Source: Anadara kagoshimensis (lineage: Eukaryota > Mollusca > Bivalvia > Arcoida > Arcidae). Taken from it: DNA of 64,000 nucleotides. Made by a program: the position numbers and the translations under genes. The stretch lies in the NCBI GenBank assembly GCA_021292105.1, contig CM037861.1:32287674-32351673 (forward strand). The letters run 5' to 3'. Below are positions 1 to 12,427 of the stretch, piece by piece; positions within the stretch are counted from its first letter, which is position 1, and every line of letters begins with the position of its first letter. A model generated the notes under the pieces. The model was not told where the DNA came from and searched no databases. It worked only from the letters and a program-made list of their open reading frames with translations.

Positions 1-511
1 GTTCAAGAATGGTGGAGGAAGCCACAGTATCTTCAGCAGCGAACCAACAAACTAAACTAAGCAGGATGGGAACAAACACATTCTTGTGGCTAAAAAAAAA
101 GAAAGCAGCATTTCTACCAGGCTAAATCTATATAAGGGATTATATCTAAATCTATGAACTATAGGCTGTTAAACAATGACATGAAATAATTTTATAATAT
201 AATATGTTTATCTACCTGCACATAAATGAAACAAAAATCAATGAAGCAATAATCAATATTGTTAAATAAATTATACGCTAAAAAAAACAGGTCAAATCAA
301 TAATACATAAATAAAATATAATGTATACATAGTTATATACATTTAAAATTGTCTGCGATACAAATTCAGCAGGAAAAAAATATATGAAATTAAAACAATT
401 AAAATGGATTCTTATTACTATCTTAGGGTCTGTAAGCCTTGTCCAAAGTTTTCTTTCTTCCTTATTCTATCTCTCTTTTTACTTTTTTTATATTTATCTT
501 TTCATTTATTT

Positions 512-523
<12 letters not shown>

Positions 524-542
<19 letters not shown>

Positions 543-560
543 AGAGAGAGAGAGAGAGAG
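524..560. repeat. Poly-G tract followed by (AG)n microsatellite
   Basis: A run of about 20 G is followed directly by about nine AG units. Such tracts are length-unstable and also prone to sequencing error. Confidence 0.9.
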
Positions 561-1252
561 GTTGCTTAAACACCCTTTACTTAAGTCTAAGTCAGTCAAT
601 TGCATCAATATGTTCAATAAAAAGTTAATATGGAACTACAATTCCAATGGATACGGATTTCAGCTCATCTTTAAGTGGGAATTAAATACTTTAAGGTTCT
701 GATATATAGCAAATATTTCCCAAAATTACAGTATGTCTCATTATTCCATGATATCATCAGTGTTTCATATTATTTTGTTACTTATGGAGGGACTATTTTG
801 GTCCATTAGGGTTTATTTTTTGTTCAAAGCCTTTTTGTTATTTAAAGACCATTTTGGTCTATAAAGGTTCTTTTTTTTTAAATTATGGGCCATTGAAAAT
901 ACATCTATGAGACAATTAAAATTTTTTGGATATCCACGAAATATTAAAATAAAATTTTGGTAGTTACAACTAATTCACGAATCTTTCAAAGAAGTAATAA
1001 CTTTTTTGTCAAAAAGAAAATTGGTGATATTGACCCATTGGCTTAAAAACAAGGTCTATTTTTCAGTTAATATGGTCGAGGCCCCACCAAAATCTGAACC
1101 ATTTTCTTATATGCTGGATTTTTTTCTTTTAGCTCTTTTTGATAAATTTCAAAACCTGTACAACGTATTGTGTGAATAAAAATACATTCTTATTCATGAA
1201 ATCATTTGTTTCTTGATCAGGAGAATTTTGCTAATTATAACGATGATCATGT

Positions 1253-1312
1253 GACAAATTGGTCATGTAACATACAAATTGATCATGTGATATACAAATT
1301 GATCATGTGACA
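1253..1312. repeat. Short tandem repeat, three units of about 20 bp
   Basis: Three units of the form ACAAATTGATCATGTGAYAT occur back to back, with slight variation between them. Each unit contains the palindrome TGATCA or its one-base variant. Confidence 0.7.
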
Positions 1313-1659
1313 AGACTTACACACCCTAATGATTTTATTACCTCATCTTGCTGCATGCAATAATACACACACAAAGTATATTGACTAATCATCAATTATT
1401 CTCTATAAAGCACTGTTTATAAATGATCATAAAATAGGTTTGTTGTCAACCATATCACATGGGTATTCCAAAATGTTTGTTTAAAACAGCATTAAAGCTT
1501 GAAGAATCGATAAACATTATTTGTCAAGCACGAAGAATATCTATCACATGCCAATCATGGTGAAAAGATGAAAGTCTAAGAATTTCAGGCTACAGACTTG
1601 TGAATCAAAATAAATTATGGATGTAAGCAAACGCCGGACTATAAGTGGTATAATTATTG

Positions 1660-1870
1660 ATGGATTGGAGTACCTGTAATTGTCTTTCGAAATTCAAGGT
1701 TCTTTCACTTATATCGAGACAGTCAGTTCTGTTATGGTGGAGGAAACTGGAGTGCCCAGAGAAAACCGCCAACCTTCAGCAAGCAAACTGACAAACTAAG
1801 ATCTACCTCAAGTGAGATACAAACCTAGATTGTGAGAGGCACTGTCACTGTGATCTGTGGTTAATTCAAA
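1660..1870 (-). repeat. SINE family B copy
   Basis: Read on the minus strand it runs from a weak tRNA-like head to the tail with 'ATATAAGTGAAAGAACCTTG'. The body contains the family-B core read on the plus strand as GGTGGAGGAAACTGGAGTGC. A fragment of the same core (plus-strand reading GGTGGAGGAAGCCACAGTAT) lies at 1-62. Confidence 0.65.
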
Positions 1871-2369
1871 AGGAAGACATTTATTTTTATACTGCCCCAG
1901 TAAATGCAGTCTGTGACTGAACAGTCAGAGTTCTAAAAATCGCTGAGGTGATGGATGAGATACAAGTGAAGGGGGTTACTTTTACTCTTTGTTAATCTAT
2001 TCTTTTGAAACTAGGACAAGTTCTGACCTGATCGGTCATTATTGAGACAGACCTGTATTATCATATCTTATCTTTTATAAGGGGCTTCTAAGCATAGTCA
2101 ATATCACCCAAAGTGGCTCTCATCATGTACGTTTGATTTCCAATGAGGACAGATCTCAGTGTTAGAATATTTGTAAAGTTGCCTTTAAATTGGCAGAAAC
2201 AAATTCACTCATGAGCACATATATTCAAATTGAAATAATTTTGCATAATTGGCGGCATAAACACTTTATACAAATAACTTAATTCAATGTGTGTGATCTA
2301 CAGCCTGTTTTCTCGCTCGTTCAATTAATTAAGTATAATAATTATTAAGTAAACATTAAAATAAATTAC

Positions 2370-4965
2370 CTGAAGCCTATTGTCTTCTTCGATTTTTTTA
2401 GAACGATTTTTCAAGTCGTTTGACACAGTTGCAAATTCAGCAGTATGGGAATCCATCTTCATTTTTAAAATCCTTATATCATCAGCCATCTGAAATGCTA
2501 CCCGCTCTAGCTGACTCTTAGCTTGTAAAGCCTCATCTAAATCTATCCTCATCTGTTGCATTCTGAAACAAATATAAAATCCATACTTAACTAGAGCTGT
2601 CCAGGTGAAGAATAGCCAGGGCTCAGTTACACAACCACTTCTTAACTTTGATTTTCCTACACTTAAATTTAGCAAATTTTGGTAATTTTTTTTTTTTTTT
2701 TTTTTTTAAACTACTAATAATAAAAAATTAATACAACTGTTTTAAGGTAAAAATTTTCTTCAAAATGACACATTAAAACATGTAAAAGTTCTGAATATCT
2801 TAAAATGACTTGAAATTTTGGTTTCAAGTCCTTAAAAAAACTAACCTTTTGTATTAACTTCTCCTTAATATAGTTTCTGCAGTTTTCTCTTACTAAGTAC
2901 GGGGTGGCTGGAACTCCAAAGAAAGAAAATAAGAGAAAAATGGACCGCACATGCCCCAGTCACTGATGGGGCACAAGGGAGATAATGAAACTTAAGAATT
3001 TTCTTGAGAGACAAATACCCCCTTGTCCCAAACAACCAGATGGACAGATGGACGCAAGAAAGAAAATAAGAGAAAAATGGACCGCACATGCCCCAGTCAC
3101 TGATTTGGGCACAAGGGAGATAATGAAACTTAAAAATTCTCTTGAGAGACAAATACCCCCTTGTACCAAACAACCAGATGGACAGATGAACGCACACTAA
3201 ATTCAGTAAAAGACATATTATAATGATTAATAATTTAAACTCTATACTTACTTTGTGCCCTGCACATCTTTTTTTGCTATAAGTTCATGTTGACTACTTT
3301 TCACTGCTTGTTCAACTCCCTTTGTATGAGAAACCAGCGACGTTAAAGCGGCCTTTTCTTCCTGAAGCTTAAGTTCCGCATCTTTAATCCGTATACTTAA
3401 ACTAGTCAGAAGTTCATTACTTGACGATATAGCAGATTCAAGTTCATGTCGAGCACTTTTTTCTTCACGCACCAAATCATCATTTCTGCGACTAACACTT
3501 TTGATTTCGCCCTGTAATCTCAAAACTTCCTCTAACAGAGCTCTGTTTGACCGCTCGGCAACTGTGAGTCGTACTTCCAGTTGCCGAACTCTATCATCAG
3601 AATCCAGGTCGTAACTTCCTGGGAAACGATTCTGTGGTTTTCTTGATACTGGCACAAGACTTCCCTCTGGTGGTCGAGGGGAATTTGAAATTTCTGGCAA
3701 GAGCTTTGGCTGAAACTGTGCTGGTGGTCTGTAATGATAAAATTGTATATATAATATTAACTGATAAATGCAGGCAGACTTGAGAACTATGCTAATGTTC
3801 AAAATATATTTGTAGTGTATGGGCGGACATGGCTGAGAGGTGCTTTCACTGGCTTTTGAAGTCAAGGTTTGTGGGTTTGAACCCAACTTGGGAAATTTTT
3901 TGAGATGATTTTTATCTCCTGCCCATACTTAAAAAGTTCATTATCAGGTAGTCTTTCGGATGAGACTCAAAACCGAGGTCCCCTGTCTCAGTGCATGCTA
4001 TAGACACCTCTGTAAAGTTTGAAAAATAGTAGGCCACCTGTGGTCGCTAGGAAAGATGCTTACAATTAGATGTGATAGAAGCAGACTGAGCAACATAAAC
4101 AACACCAAGTGTAAGACCTGGCCAATCATTACAAATCCATCTCAGTTAAAATTCTTATTTTCGGTATGCATTTCATCTTACCTGTTTTTATTTTGTTTTA
4201 TTACAGAAAAATGTATTATATACATTAAACATCCTTTAACAACTGAACAGAAAAGTAAATTCTAAATTTCTTAATTCATCAACATCATTTGTTCAGTCAA
4301 ATTTTGGCGTAATAAAGGGGTTTGGAGATAAACCCGAAGGAGGCTTATAAAGAAATATATAAAAGAAATGGATTTTGGGACTTCAAAATAGCATAGCGAT
4401 AAGAGAGATGGCAAAGTCAAGGATGGAGCTTAACTATTTTTAGTCAGAGAACCAGCTCAGTTCAGGAAAGAAATTGTAATAAACACAAATATCTATAATG
4501 TGTAAAGTTTAGGGGCAATAATTATTCTTAGGAGCTACTGGACCCCTGCTAATTAATATATTTTGATACCATTATAACGAAGTTTTAATGCAATTACAAC
4601 ATGAAAAATCATTTCAGTTACCTATTTTAAAAGGAGGTACAAAATGTATCTGACAAATAAATACTACACTAACAAATAAAACAGATTCAAAATTTTGATT
4701 TCAAAATTTCCGGCATTAATAATCAAAATCACGGGATATCAACAGCGATAAAATTAATCACTTCCTTCGGGTTACCGCTAACTAGTCAGATAATGATGCA
4801 GCCATGATATTTATTATAAATGATAATAAAATTTTAATTACCATGTCAACAATATAACAAACTGCAATTCTAATCTATACCCTTCCTAGTAAAATTCTTA
4901 ATCAATATACCTCATATTTACATTATTTACCTGTCGTCTGGATAATCAACATCCTCCATTGTCAT
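2370..4965 (-). CDS. Coiled-coil protein, first three coding exons (5' part of gene)
   Basis: Three exons join in phase: 4965-4931 (ATG, 35 nt), 3728-3252 (477 nt) and 2562-2370 (193 nt), each with GT/AG borders. The joined product starts MTMEDVDYPDDRPPAQF and is open for about 235 residues up to the left-hand donor, so the gene continues beyond base 1. After a proline-rich N-terminus (residues 1-55) the rest is strongly helical and charged (for example RNDDLVREEKSARHELES), typical of a long coiled coil. There is no signal peptide or membrane segment. A second in-frame ATG lies at 4959. I do not recognise the family; cilia/centrosome, myosin-tail-like and FAM81-like proteins are all possible. 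The exon structure is well supported; the function is unknown. Intron 2 (2563-3251) holds a 137-bp tandem duplication. Confidence 0.75.
2919..3195. repeat. Tandem duplication, two 137-bp units
   Basis: Copy 1 (2919-3055) and copy 2 (3056-3195) are nearly identical, both beginning AAGAAAGAAAATAAGAG. The duplication lies in intron 2 of the coiled-coil gene. It explains the overlapping open frames seen there, which are therefore not evidence of a gene. Confidence 0.9.
3815..4100 (+). repeat. SINE-like repeat with a tRNA-Leu/Ser-type head
   Basis: The head reads GACATGGCTGAGAGGTGC, then GTGGGTTTGAACCC, resembling the D-arm (box A) and T-arm (box B) of a class II tRNA. A related head in the opposite orientation is at 52820-52945. 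The body lacks acceptor-stem pairing, so it is not called as a tRNA gene. Confidence 0.55.
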
Positions 4966-5203
4966 ACAGAAATGAATAAAATCAAACAATATTTGTCACA
5001 AATTAACTAAATTGCCATCAATATTGTCTCCGTTTGTCCCTTATATTTAATTCATCTTTTTCGATATTTCTGTCACGACTTGCCGTAACTCCCAACTCTC
5101 GTGTTTGTATAAACAAATATAAACAAACAGAGAAAATGTAACATGCCTAGCTATTGATTTGACTTTCGTTAAGGCTCTTAATCGTGTATATTCATTAACA
5201 ATT

Positions 5204-7060
5204 CCATGGCTGAATGAAAAACAAACATTATAAAGATATCTCGCTGGGATAAATCAGAATAACCCAGCCTTTCAGCCTCAAGTTTCTGAATCATACATAC
5301 ATAATGAAAATCCTATGTCTGAGTTAAAATAAAAATTTTAAAGAAATCTAGCAGTGCAAAATCAAAACAACACAGCCAGTCAGCCTTAAGTTTCTAAATC
5401 AAGCAATAATATGCTATGACAATCATATTGGCTGAATCAAAAACAAACATTTTTAGATATCTCGTATGGCGAAATCAAAACAAACCAGCCTTTCAGCCTC
5501 AAGTTTCTAAATTAAGCAATCCAGACAACAAATATATGGCTGAGTCAGTAAAACATTTTAGACATCTCGTATGTCAAAATCAGAAAAACCCAGCCTTTCA
5601 GCCTTAAGTTTCTAAATCGAGCAATAATTCACATGGGTGAGTCGAAAACAAACAGTTTTTAGACATCTCGCATGGCGAAATCAAAACAACACAGCCTTTC
5701 AGCCTTAAGTTTCTAAATCACGCAATATTATGCTATGACAGTCATATTGGCTGAATCAAAAACAAACAATTTTTAGACATCTCGTATGGCGAAATCAAAA
5801 CAACCAAGCCTTTCAGCCTCAAGTTTCTAAATTAAGCAATCCATGAAAACAATAATATGGCCGAGTCAGTAACAAACATTTTAGACATCTCGCATGGCAA
5901 AATCAGAACAACCCAGCCATTCAGCCATAAGTTTCTAAATAAAGCAACAATACATATGGCTGAATCAAAAACAAACAGTTTTCAGACATCTTGTATGTCG
6001 AAATCAAAACAACCCAGCCTTTCAGCCTAAGTTTCTACATCAAGCAATAATACACGATCATATGGCTGAGTCAGTAACAAACATTTTAGACATGTCGCAT
6101 GGCAAAATCAAAACAAACCAGCCTTTCAGCCTCAAGTTTCTGAGTTAAGCAATAATACACGATGGCAATCGTATGGTTGAGTCGAAAACAAACATTTTTA
6201 GACATCTCTTGTGGCAAAATCAAAACAACCCAGCCTTTCAGCCTCAAGTTTCTGAATCAAGCAATAATACACGTGACAATTGTATGACTGAGTGGAAAAC
6301 AAACAGTTTTTAGACATCTCGCATGGCAAAATCAGAACAACCCAGCCTTTCAGCCTTAAGTTTCTAAATCAAGCAATAATACATATGGCTGAGTCAGTAA
6401 CAAACAGTTTCTAGACATCTCATATAGCGAAATCAAATCAACCAAGTCTTCAGCCTCAAGTTTCTACATCAAGCAATAATACATGATGATAATCGTATGG
6501 CTGAGTTGAAAACAAACATTTTTAGATATCTCGTATGGCGAAAGCAAAACAACCCAGCCTTTCAGCCTCAAGTTTCTAAACCTAGCAATAATGTGTATGG
6601 CTGAATCGAAAACAAACATTTTTAGACATCTTGTATGGCAAAACCAACCAAGCCTTTCAGCCTTAAGTTTCTAAATCGAAAATACATGCTGAGAATCCTA
6701 TGACTGATTCAAAAACAAAGATAATTAAAACATTTTAAAAGACTAAATTGAAGCAAATATATTTAGCCATTCAGTCTAAAGTTTTGAAATCATGCATACA
6801 GGATGGCAATCCTATGGCTGAATTAAAAAAAAAGTTTTTTTTAGACATCTCATATGGCGAAATAAAGCTATCCAGCCATTCATCCTCAAGTTTCTAAATC
6901 AAGCATACACAATGAGAAACCTACGGCTTAGCTGAATTAAAACCAACATTTAAGACATCTCAAAGGACTAGATTGAAGCAATCCAGCCATTCAGTTTCAG
7001 TTTTGCAATCAAGCATATAGGATGACAATTTTACGACAGAATAAAAATTAAATTAGGTTT
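5204..7060. repeat. Satellite array, about 17 units of 92-116 bp
   Basis: Each unit contains CAGCCTTTCAGCCTCAAGTT, then TCTAAATCAAGCAATAATAC, then ATGGCTGAGTC and AACAAACATTTTTAGACATC. Anchoring on the CAGCC-TTCAGCC core gives units near 5265, 5372, 5488, 5590, 5692, 5808, 5911, 6017, 6118, 6231, 6347, 6440, 6556, 6648, 6763, 6868 and 6983. Spacing alternates roughly between 102 and 116 bp because a segment with an extra ATGACAATCG block is present in some units only. Units at the right-hand end are more diverged. The array starts about 240 bp upstream of the coiled-coil gene start codon. Confidence 0.9.
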
Positions 7061-7501
7061 ACAGACGTCACAAAGCACAAAGTTTTCAGATAACATTAGT
7101 TCTTGTAAACATAATCAGTTACCTGTTATGATAACAGCAAACAGAAAACTCCAATAAACGAAAACATAAATAATTTACTTAAAAATTGGTTGTCTTCCTA
7201 TTATTTTGATATTTCCGTGACAATTTTATGAAATGACATTTGATTATTGGTTATGGAGTTTCGGAATTATTTCCTTCACTTAATATTTATTGAAAATTAA
7301 ATTTTTATTAATTACTTTACTAATAAACTGGGTCAGCTGAGTATTATCTTTTTTTAATATTTTCAAAACTATGATAGTTTACCTTCATTTGGTTGGAATA
7401 TTGAGTTTTAATGGATTATCTCCCTTTGTTTAAGATTTCAAAAGGGACTTTTTTTCCCGAAAAGCATAAATTTTGTTTATAGATTAGCCATTCTATCATG
7501 T

Positions 7502-7612
7502 GATAAATAAATAAATAAATAAATAAATAACATAACATAACAAACATAACATAACATAACATAACATAACATAACATAACATACATAACATAACATAACA
7601 TAACATAACATT
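7502..7612. repeat. (AATA)n / (ACATA)n microsatellite
   Basis: Six or more AAATA/AAAT units are followed by about 17 CATAA units with a few slips. The minus-strand open frame of MLCYV repeats is simply a translation of this array. Confidence 0.95.
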
Positions 7613-8261
7613 ATTATTTTCAGAAGAAATAACCGTGATGAGAAACTTCCTGAAAGTAACTTTATTAAAGAACACAACAAAATTTGTAAAAAAAATAAAT
7701 AAAAAAATTCTGGAGCGGCCCCGAAAAAGTTGGGGAGGCGAGAATGAAAATGTGAGTTAAAAATGTACAAGAAAATTCAGTTCAGTTCATTTCTCTGTAG
7801 CCTCAATTAGAGGGTTTTTAATGTTTCAGACCTTCAGAATGCATGTTTAAGCAATATTGATCTAATTTGTCTCTAAGCAAAGTTTGTTTTGGAGTTAGTA
7901 AGGTTTTATATTTTCAAAGTGGAACACAACTTTCAATAGCATGTTACCTAAAAAATCAATGTTCTTTATTTCTAAAGTCATCAATAAGTATACCGAAGAA
8001 TGCCGGATATGTGTTACAAAAGAAAATTTTCAATCTTATATTAATTTTTTTCCATTATAAATACAAATTCAAATCTTTATCATTTCACTTAAAAATCAAT
8101 TGATTTACCAGGAATTAATGCCGCTTTTGTATGTCAATTCATTACATATCTGGGCATTGTAACCAGCTGAGAATGAAAATACAGAAATCTTCGACCAATG
8201 ACATGTGACAATAGAAAATAAACAACAACAGAGCAATAATAAAATACAATAAAATTTTATT

Positions 8262-8575
8262 GGTTGGAATGTCCCAGTTACTTATATTGAGATATCACCA
8301 GCTGTAGGTGAAATTGAAGAAATGTTTATCTTTGAAGTGCGCTCAGGGCAATGTGCAGAGAGGGTCCTTTTTAATATGCCATTTCTACTGTGACACAGAG
8401 CATCAGATTTTAAGGCTTCTTCTGAAGAACACGGTGACTTTCATTTCTAAATGCAGAGTGCTTGTCAAAACAAAACAGTAACTACCTATTTACAAGTCTT
8501 GTTCAGACACGTACAGGATTCGAAACCAAACCTTTCACATACATATATTGAGCACTCTACCAAATAAACTTATGT
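8262..8575 (-). repeat. SINE family A copy (diverged)
   Basis: On the minus strand it shows the family-A order: head with AGAGTGCTC, a GGTTTCGAATCC box B, AAAGTCACCGTGTTCTTC, then a tail with ATATAAGTAACTGGGAC. Confidence 0.7.
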
Positions 8576-8771
8576 AGTGATTTTAAAAACTTATGAAATC
8601 CTCTGGTCATAAAACTGAGTTACAGAAAATGTTTTCATTGCTGTAAAATAAACAGAAGTACATGTATCTGGTACTAATATATGTACTAGTATATGTATGC
8701 AAAATATAGATCCATTTTATATATCATGCTTACCGTATAGAATTCAGTCTAAGGCATCCTCGTTTATCTTC

Positions 8772-8921
8772 AGTAAAACCTGGATTCATTGCCAACATTT
8801 GTTTAGTCTTATTTTGGTGTTATAAAGGAAACACACTTTTGGATTTCAAAATAATGTGGTGATAAGCATTGTGGAAAAGTAAACGAGGGGCATTTAAACC
8901 AGGTTTTACTGTATTTGAGTC
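8772..8921. mobile_element. Short palindromic MITE, CAGTAAAACCTGG ends
   Basis: The left end is TTCAGTAAAACCTGGATTCA. The right end, reverse-complemented, is ATACAGTAAAACCTGGTTTA. Related sequences occur near 4275-4470 and 16681-16780. A TA next to CAGT at the right end suggests a Tc1/mariner-type derivative, but this is an inference. Confidence 0.6.
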
Positions 8922-9534
8922 AGAATTTATAATATAGTAGCACAGATACTGGGGGCTTCTACTCTCTGCTGTATAGAAGAGTCTCAGGAAGCAGTTCTAA
9001 ATATACTGAGAGAAGAGATGTTCTGTATCTAAAGGATTCAAAGTAATGCACCAATATAGAAAAGAATCTAAGATATATAAAAGTTCAGATTTACCAGAAA
9101 TACAGGTAGTCTAATAGTGACCTTGGGTCAGCTCAGAAGCAAAGAAACAGAGTTATATTACCTCATCATTTATGGAATAAATAAATCAGTCATATTTTCA
9201 CTTTTTAAAAAAAAACAAAAAAAACTACCATTTTAAATTGGGAAAATTTGAAATTCTAAAATACAGCAAACTGCATCATGAAATGCCTGCAATAGCTTAG
9301 GATCCTGTATATGAAGACATAAAATGATGTGGGTAAGGCCAACTTGATTTACTGTCATTTGCTAGTATCACGGTTGTTTTGGGAATTTTAGTGATCATAT
9401 TGGGAAAAATTAGTACCTTTATTCAGTAGTAATTTTAGGCAAACAAAATCACTGTAAATACATATAACAGTAGTTGGCCAGTTAATTGGTTGGTAAAAAC
9501 TGTATCAATCTGACTTATACAACATTTATGGGAC

Positions 9535-9770
9535 TTTAGTTGCCAAGTCTTTTAAAGTGTGTGCATACGAGTCACACATCTAGGTTTGAATCTGACTGCA
9601 GCACAACTAAAGTCAGTGTGATGAGGTATGTCAGTTTGTTTACCAAAGGTCTGTGGCTTCTTTCCATGTATTCAGGTTTCCTTTGCCATCCCAGAAATGA
9701 CTGCCTCAATATAAGTGAAAGTTCAAGACTGGGCTGTAAAACACCATTTCTCCACTCTCCTTATATATAA
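9535..9770 (+). repeat. SINE family B copy
   Basis: The tRNA-like head reads TTGCCAAGTCTTTTAAAGTG then AGGTTTGAATCT. The middle has CAGGTTTCCTTTGCCATCCC. The tail reads ATATAAGTGAAAGTTCAAGA then TGGGCTGTAAAACACC. Confidence 0.75.
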
Positions 9771-10893
9771 CATATAATCCTATACACCAAAATCAATAAT
9801 GCAAAGTGCCACATACCCACTCTGTGATCAGGTCAAAAGGCTGTGCTACATTTTGTTCAGTAACAGTGTAATTAGGGAGTGTAAAGAAGAAGAAACCCAG
9901 TTCAAGTGAAAGAAGATTATTGAAGTATAGAGGAAACCCAGTTCCAATAAGGGGCAATCTAGTTTCAGTGAAAGTATGGAGGATGTTCAACCCAGTTCCA
10001 GTGAAAAAAGAAGAGAACATTATCAGAAGTTATTTCAATGAGTTTTAGCACTACTGTCTGCTCTTATCATCCCAGAAAAACAAATTTTGAACCGTTTTCA
10101 TTTGGGGTTTTAGGTTTGACATCAATAGCTATGGATGTTGCAATAGAAATTTGTTCCAACATCATAACAAAAATTATTATTTTTATTACCTATAATTCAA
10201 TTTATAGAATTTTTAAACAACAAATCAACAATTTAAACAAATAATAAAGCCATAGCAGGCAAACTAATAGCATTGCTAGGCCATATGAATTCAAATATCT
10301 GTGTGGATCATCCATAATAATATGATGCCACTGAGAGCCAATTCATTCATGCAAAAATAACAGCAAAGATCTGACCAATCAAAATGCTTGATACAAAAAA
10401 AAATTGAATATTTTGGAAAAAAATTCTTGATTACTACATCAAAATTTTCCTTTTTTTGAGAAATTGATTACAGGTATGCTGAGTGCATAATTTTACAGAT
10501 GCGATTTAAATTCAAGGTGTAACAAATTCCAGACAGATACAGCAGTGCGAAGGGTAGATAGAGGAAAACTTCAGTGTTGTATATTATTATGTAATCTTCA
10601 TGCATCATGAGAGGTGTCAAATCCTGTTTCCATTTCTATTTTTTTTTTCAATTTATCTCATGGACCAAAGACATCTTTCTTGATTTTTTGTGAGAATTTT
10701 GTAACTATGGTAACCAATATAACATAGCTTTAATGAACTGAACATTTATTAAAGCCATTAATTTTGTTTAATGACATTTTTCACCAGCTATTTGTACTTA
10801 ATTACTAGCACATTATTGATTATTTATTTATTAAAATTTGGCTACTTTTCAGGTTTTTTTGTGCAGTATAGACTTTAGTATATATTGTACACA

Positions 10894-11195
10894 TTAACTC
10901 TCTTGATGCCACATGTACCGTCTAATGACAGTCAACAGAATACCACATGGACACATATGTTCTTTCATTGGAAGTGGATACTTATAATCTTTTTGTAAAA
11001 TAAAAAAGATTAAACACTACTTTTTACTAATGATGTCATATATGATAACAAGACACATGTGACATCTTAACTTATTGTTGACGATATATTAACTCGCATT
11101 GTGAACTTCAATTTGTGACTGTCAACATTGCAATGAAATTCAATTCGGCACTATCAATGCTGTTTTGAAATTCAATTTAGCAGCAAGAGAGTTAA
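10894..11195. mobile_element. TTAA-flanked MITE, copy 1
   Basis: It starts TTAACTCTCTTGATGCCACA and ends CAGCAAGAGAGTTAA, giving imperfect inverted ends directly at TTAA tetranucleotides. A second copy in the opposite orientation is at 29796-30122. TTAA at both borders is the hallmark of piggyBac-type insertion; the superfamily is inferred from that alone. Confidence 0.7.
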
Positions 11196-11734
11196 AGGTG
11201 TAATATTTTGAAATGTGCACTAAAGCATCACAAAAATTCTAAAACAAAAAATCAAAATACTGGTACCACGATATTAAGGTACAAAAAAATTTCTTTGGTC
11301 CATAAAACAAATATCTACACAGATACGTACCTATCTACCGATGATGATCTCGGAGACTTGTATCTCCGGCGACTTACGGTCTCTGACATAACTATTTAGT
11401 GCTGACAAAATATAATTCAGTAAAAACATCAAAATATAAAGAATCTATGGTAACTGTTAGACAATGTCAAAGACTTGTTACTTGGAGAATGTGGTGTCTC
11501 TGACATAACTATTTTGAAGTACTGCTGAAAAAATTAGCAGTTTTTTGCAAGACATATATCCCCTAAGACATTGATAATAATATCTCAGTGAATACCTCAG
11601 GAGGGATGGTTTCTTCTTTAAAAATTGCTGAATACCTCCATGTATCCGCCACTATAACATTAATAACAATATCTCAGTGAATACCTCAGGGGCCGGGTGA
11701 TGGTTTCCTCCTTAAATGTTGTTGAATAAGATTA

Positions 11735-12155
11735 CCTTAAAGTTGAATGGCTGGTTGGGTGTAGATTAGTTTAAACACCACATCAGCAATATTTCAGCTT
11801 TTTACAAATTTACAATTTTAGCAAATTTATTAATCGCTAAGGATTAATATAAGAACAGGGTGATGTATGCATGAAATATACGCAAGTCTGTTTTAGGGTC
11901 TGACTTGTACTAGTGTAAACTTGGGTGCTAACTCAAGAGTCAATACACCACAGACAAGTATACAAATCTCCCAGTCATATTACACTGACACTGAGGGAAG
12001 GGTCTATACTCTGTTAACTTACTACCAGTGCCAGGTAAGGAAGCAGTATCTATTATCTTAAAGAGTTATGCATGACGTAGCTAGGGTTTGACCCCACAAA
12101 CTCCAACTCTTAAGGCAGAAGTTCTACAAATAAGCCTTCAAGGCAGCCATTATCT
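11735..12155 (-). repeat. SINE family C copy
   Basis: The plus-strand text carries TAAACACCACATCAGCAATA at the 3' end of the element, and a tRNA-like head in reverse near 12090-12150 (TAGGGTTTGACCCC, then AAGGCAGCC). A second copy of the tail module (TTTAACGCCACATCAACAAT) is at 56225-56455. Confidence 0.6.
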
Positions 12156-12250
12156 AAAGACAGTCCCCACTATAATTGTGCCTTATTGAATACCCCAGGG
12201 GTGATGGTCCCCTCTCTAAGTGTGTACATTAAGTATAGCAAAATAAAAAC

Positions 12251-12427
12251 TAGTCAAACCTGTCTATAAAGGCCACCCAAGGGAACCAGTAAAGGTGGCC
12301 TTATTGGGCAGGTGGTTATATATAGGTTCAAATAATAGGAATAAAGAATGATTGGGATAAAATTCTACTGGCCTTTATAAGCAGATGGCTCTTATATAGA
12401 GGTGGTCTTTAAGGCAGATTCGACTAT
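12251..12427. mobile_element. MITE-1 copy (Tc1/mariner-like ends)
   Basis: The left end is TAGTCAAACCTGTCTATAAA. The right end reads in reverse as TAGTCGAATCTGCCTTAAAG. The whole element is a loose palindrome of about 177 bp. Other copies: 21214-21400, 26371-26553, 50436-50624, and a fragment at 52385-52445. Confidence 0.75.

Larger units (their letters stand above)
1..2369. other. Intron of the coiled-coil gene, no further exon recognised
   Basis: This stretch lies downstream of the exon-3 donor at 2370 and should be intron. I see SINE fragments (1-62, 1660-1870), a G22/(AG)n microsatellite near 524-560 and three 20-bp units around 1253-1312. Short open frames at 384-702 come from the poly-pyrimidine and G-run and do not look coding. 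Confidence 0.5.

Noticed and set aside
384..702. Three overlapping plus-strand frames
   Set aside because: Built on a T-rich stretch, a G-run and an (AG)n tract; low complexity, not coding.
2865..3200. Overlapping open frames on both strands with repeated peptides
   Set aside because: Explained by the 137-bp tandem duplication inside an intron; no splice sites in phase with neighbouring exons.
5416..5607. 63-residue frame within the satellite array
   Set aside because: Arises from repeat units lacking stops in one frame; other units are interrupted.
5204..7060. CRISPR-like array
   Set aside because: Units are tandem and diverged over their full length, not short exact repeats separated by unique spacers, and the genome is eukaryotic.
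7416..7770. Minus-strand open frames rich in MLCYVMLCYV
   Set aside because: They are translations of the (CATAA)n microsatellite and have no splice context or homology.
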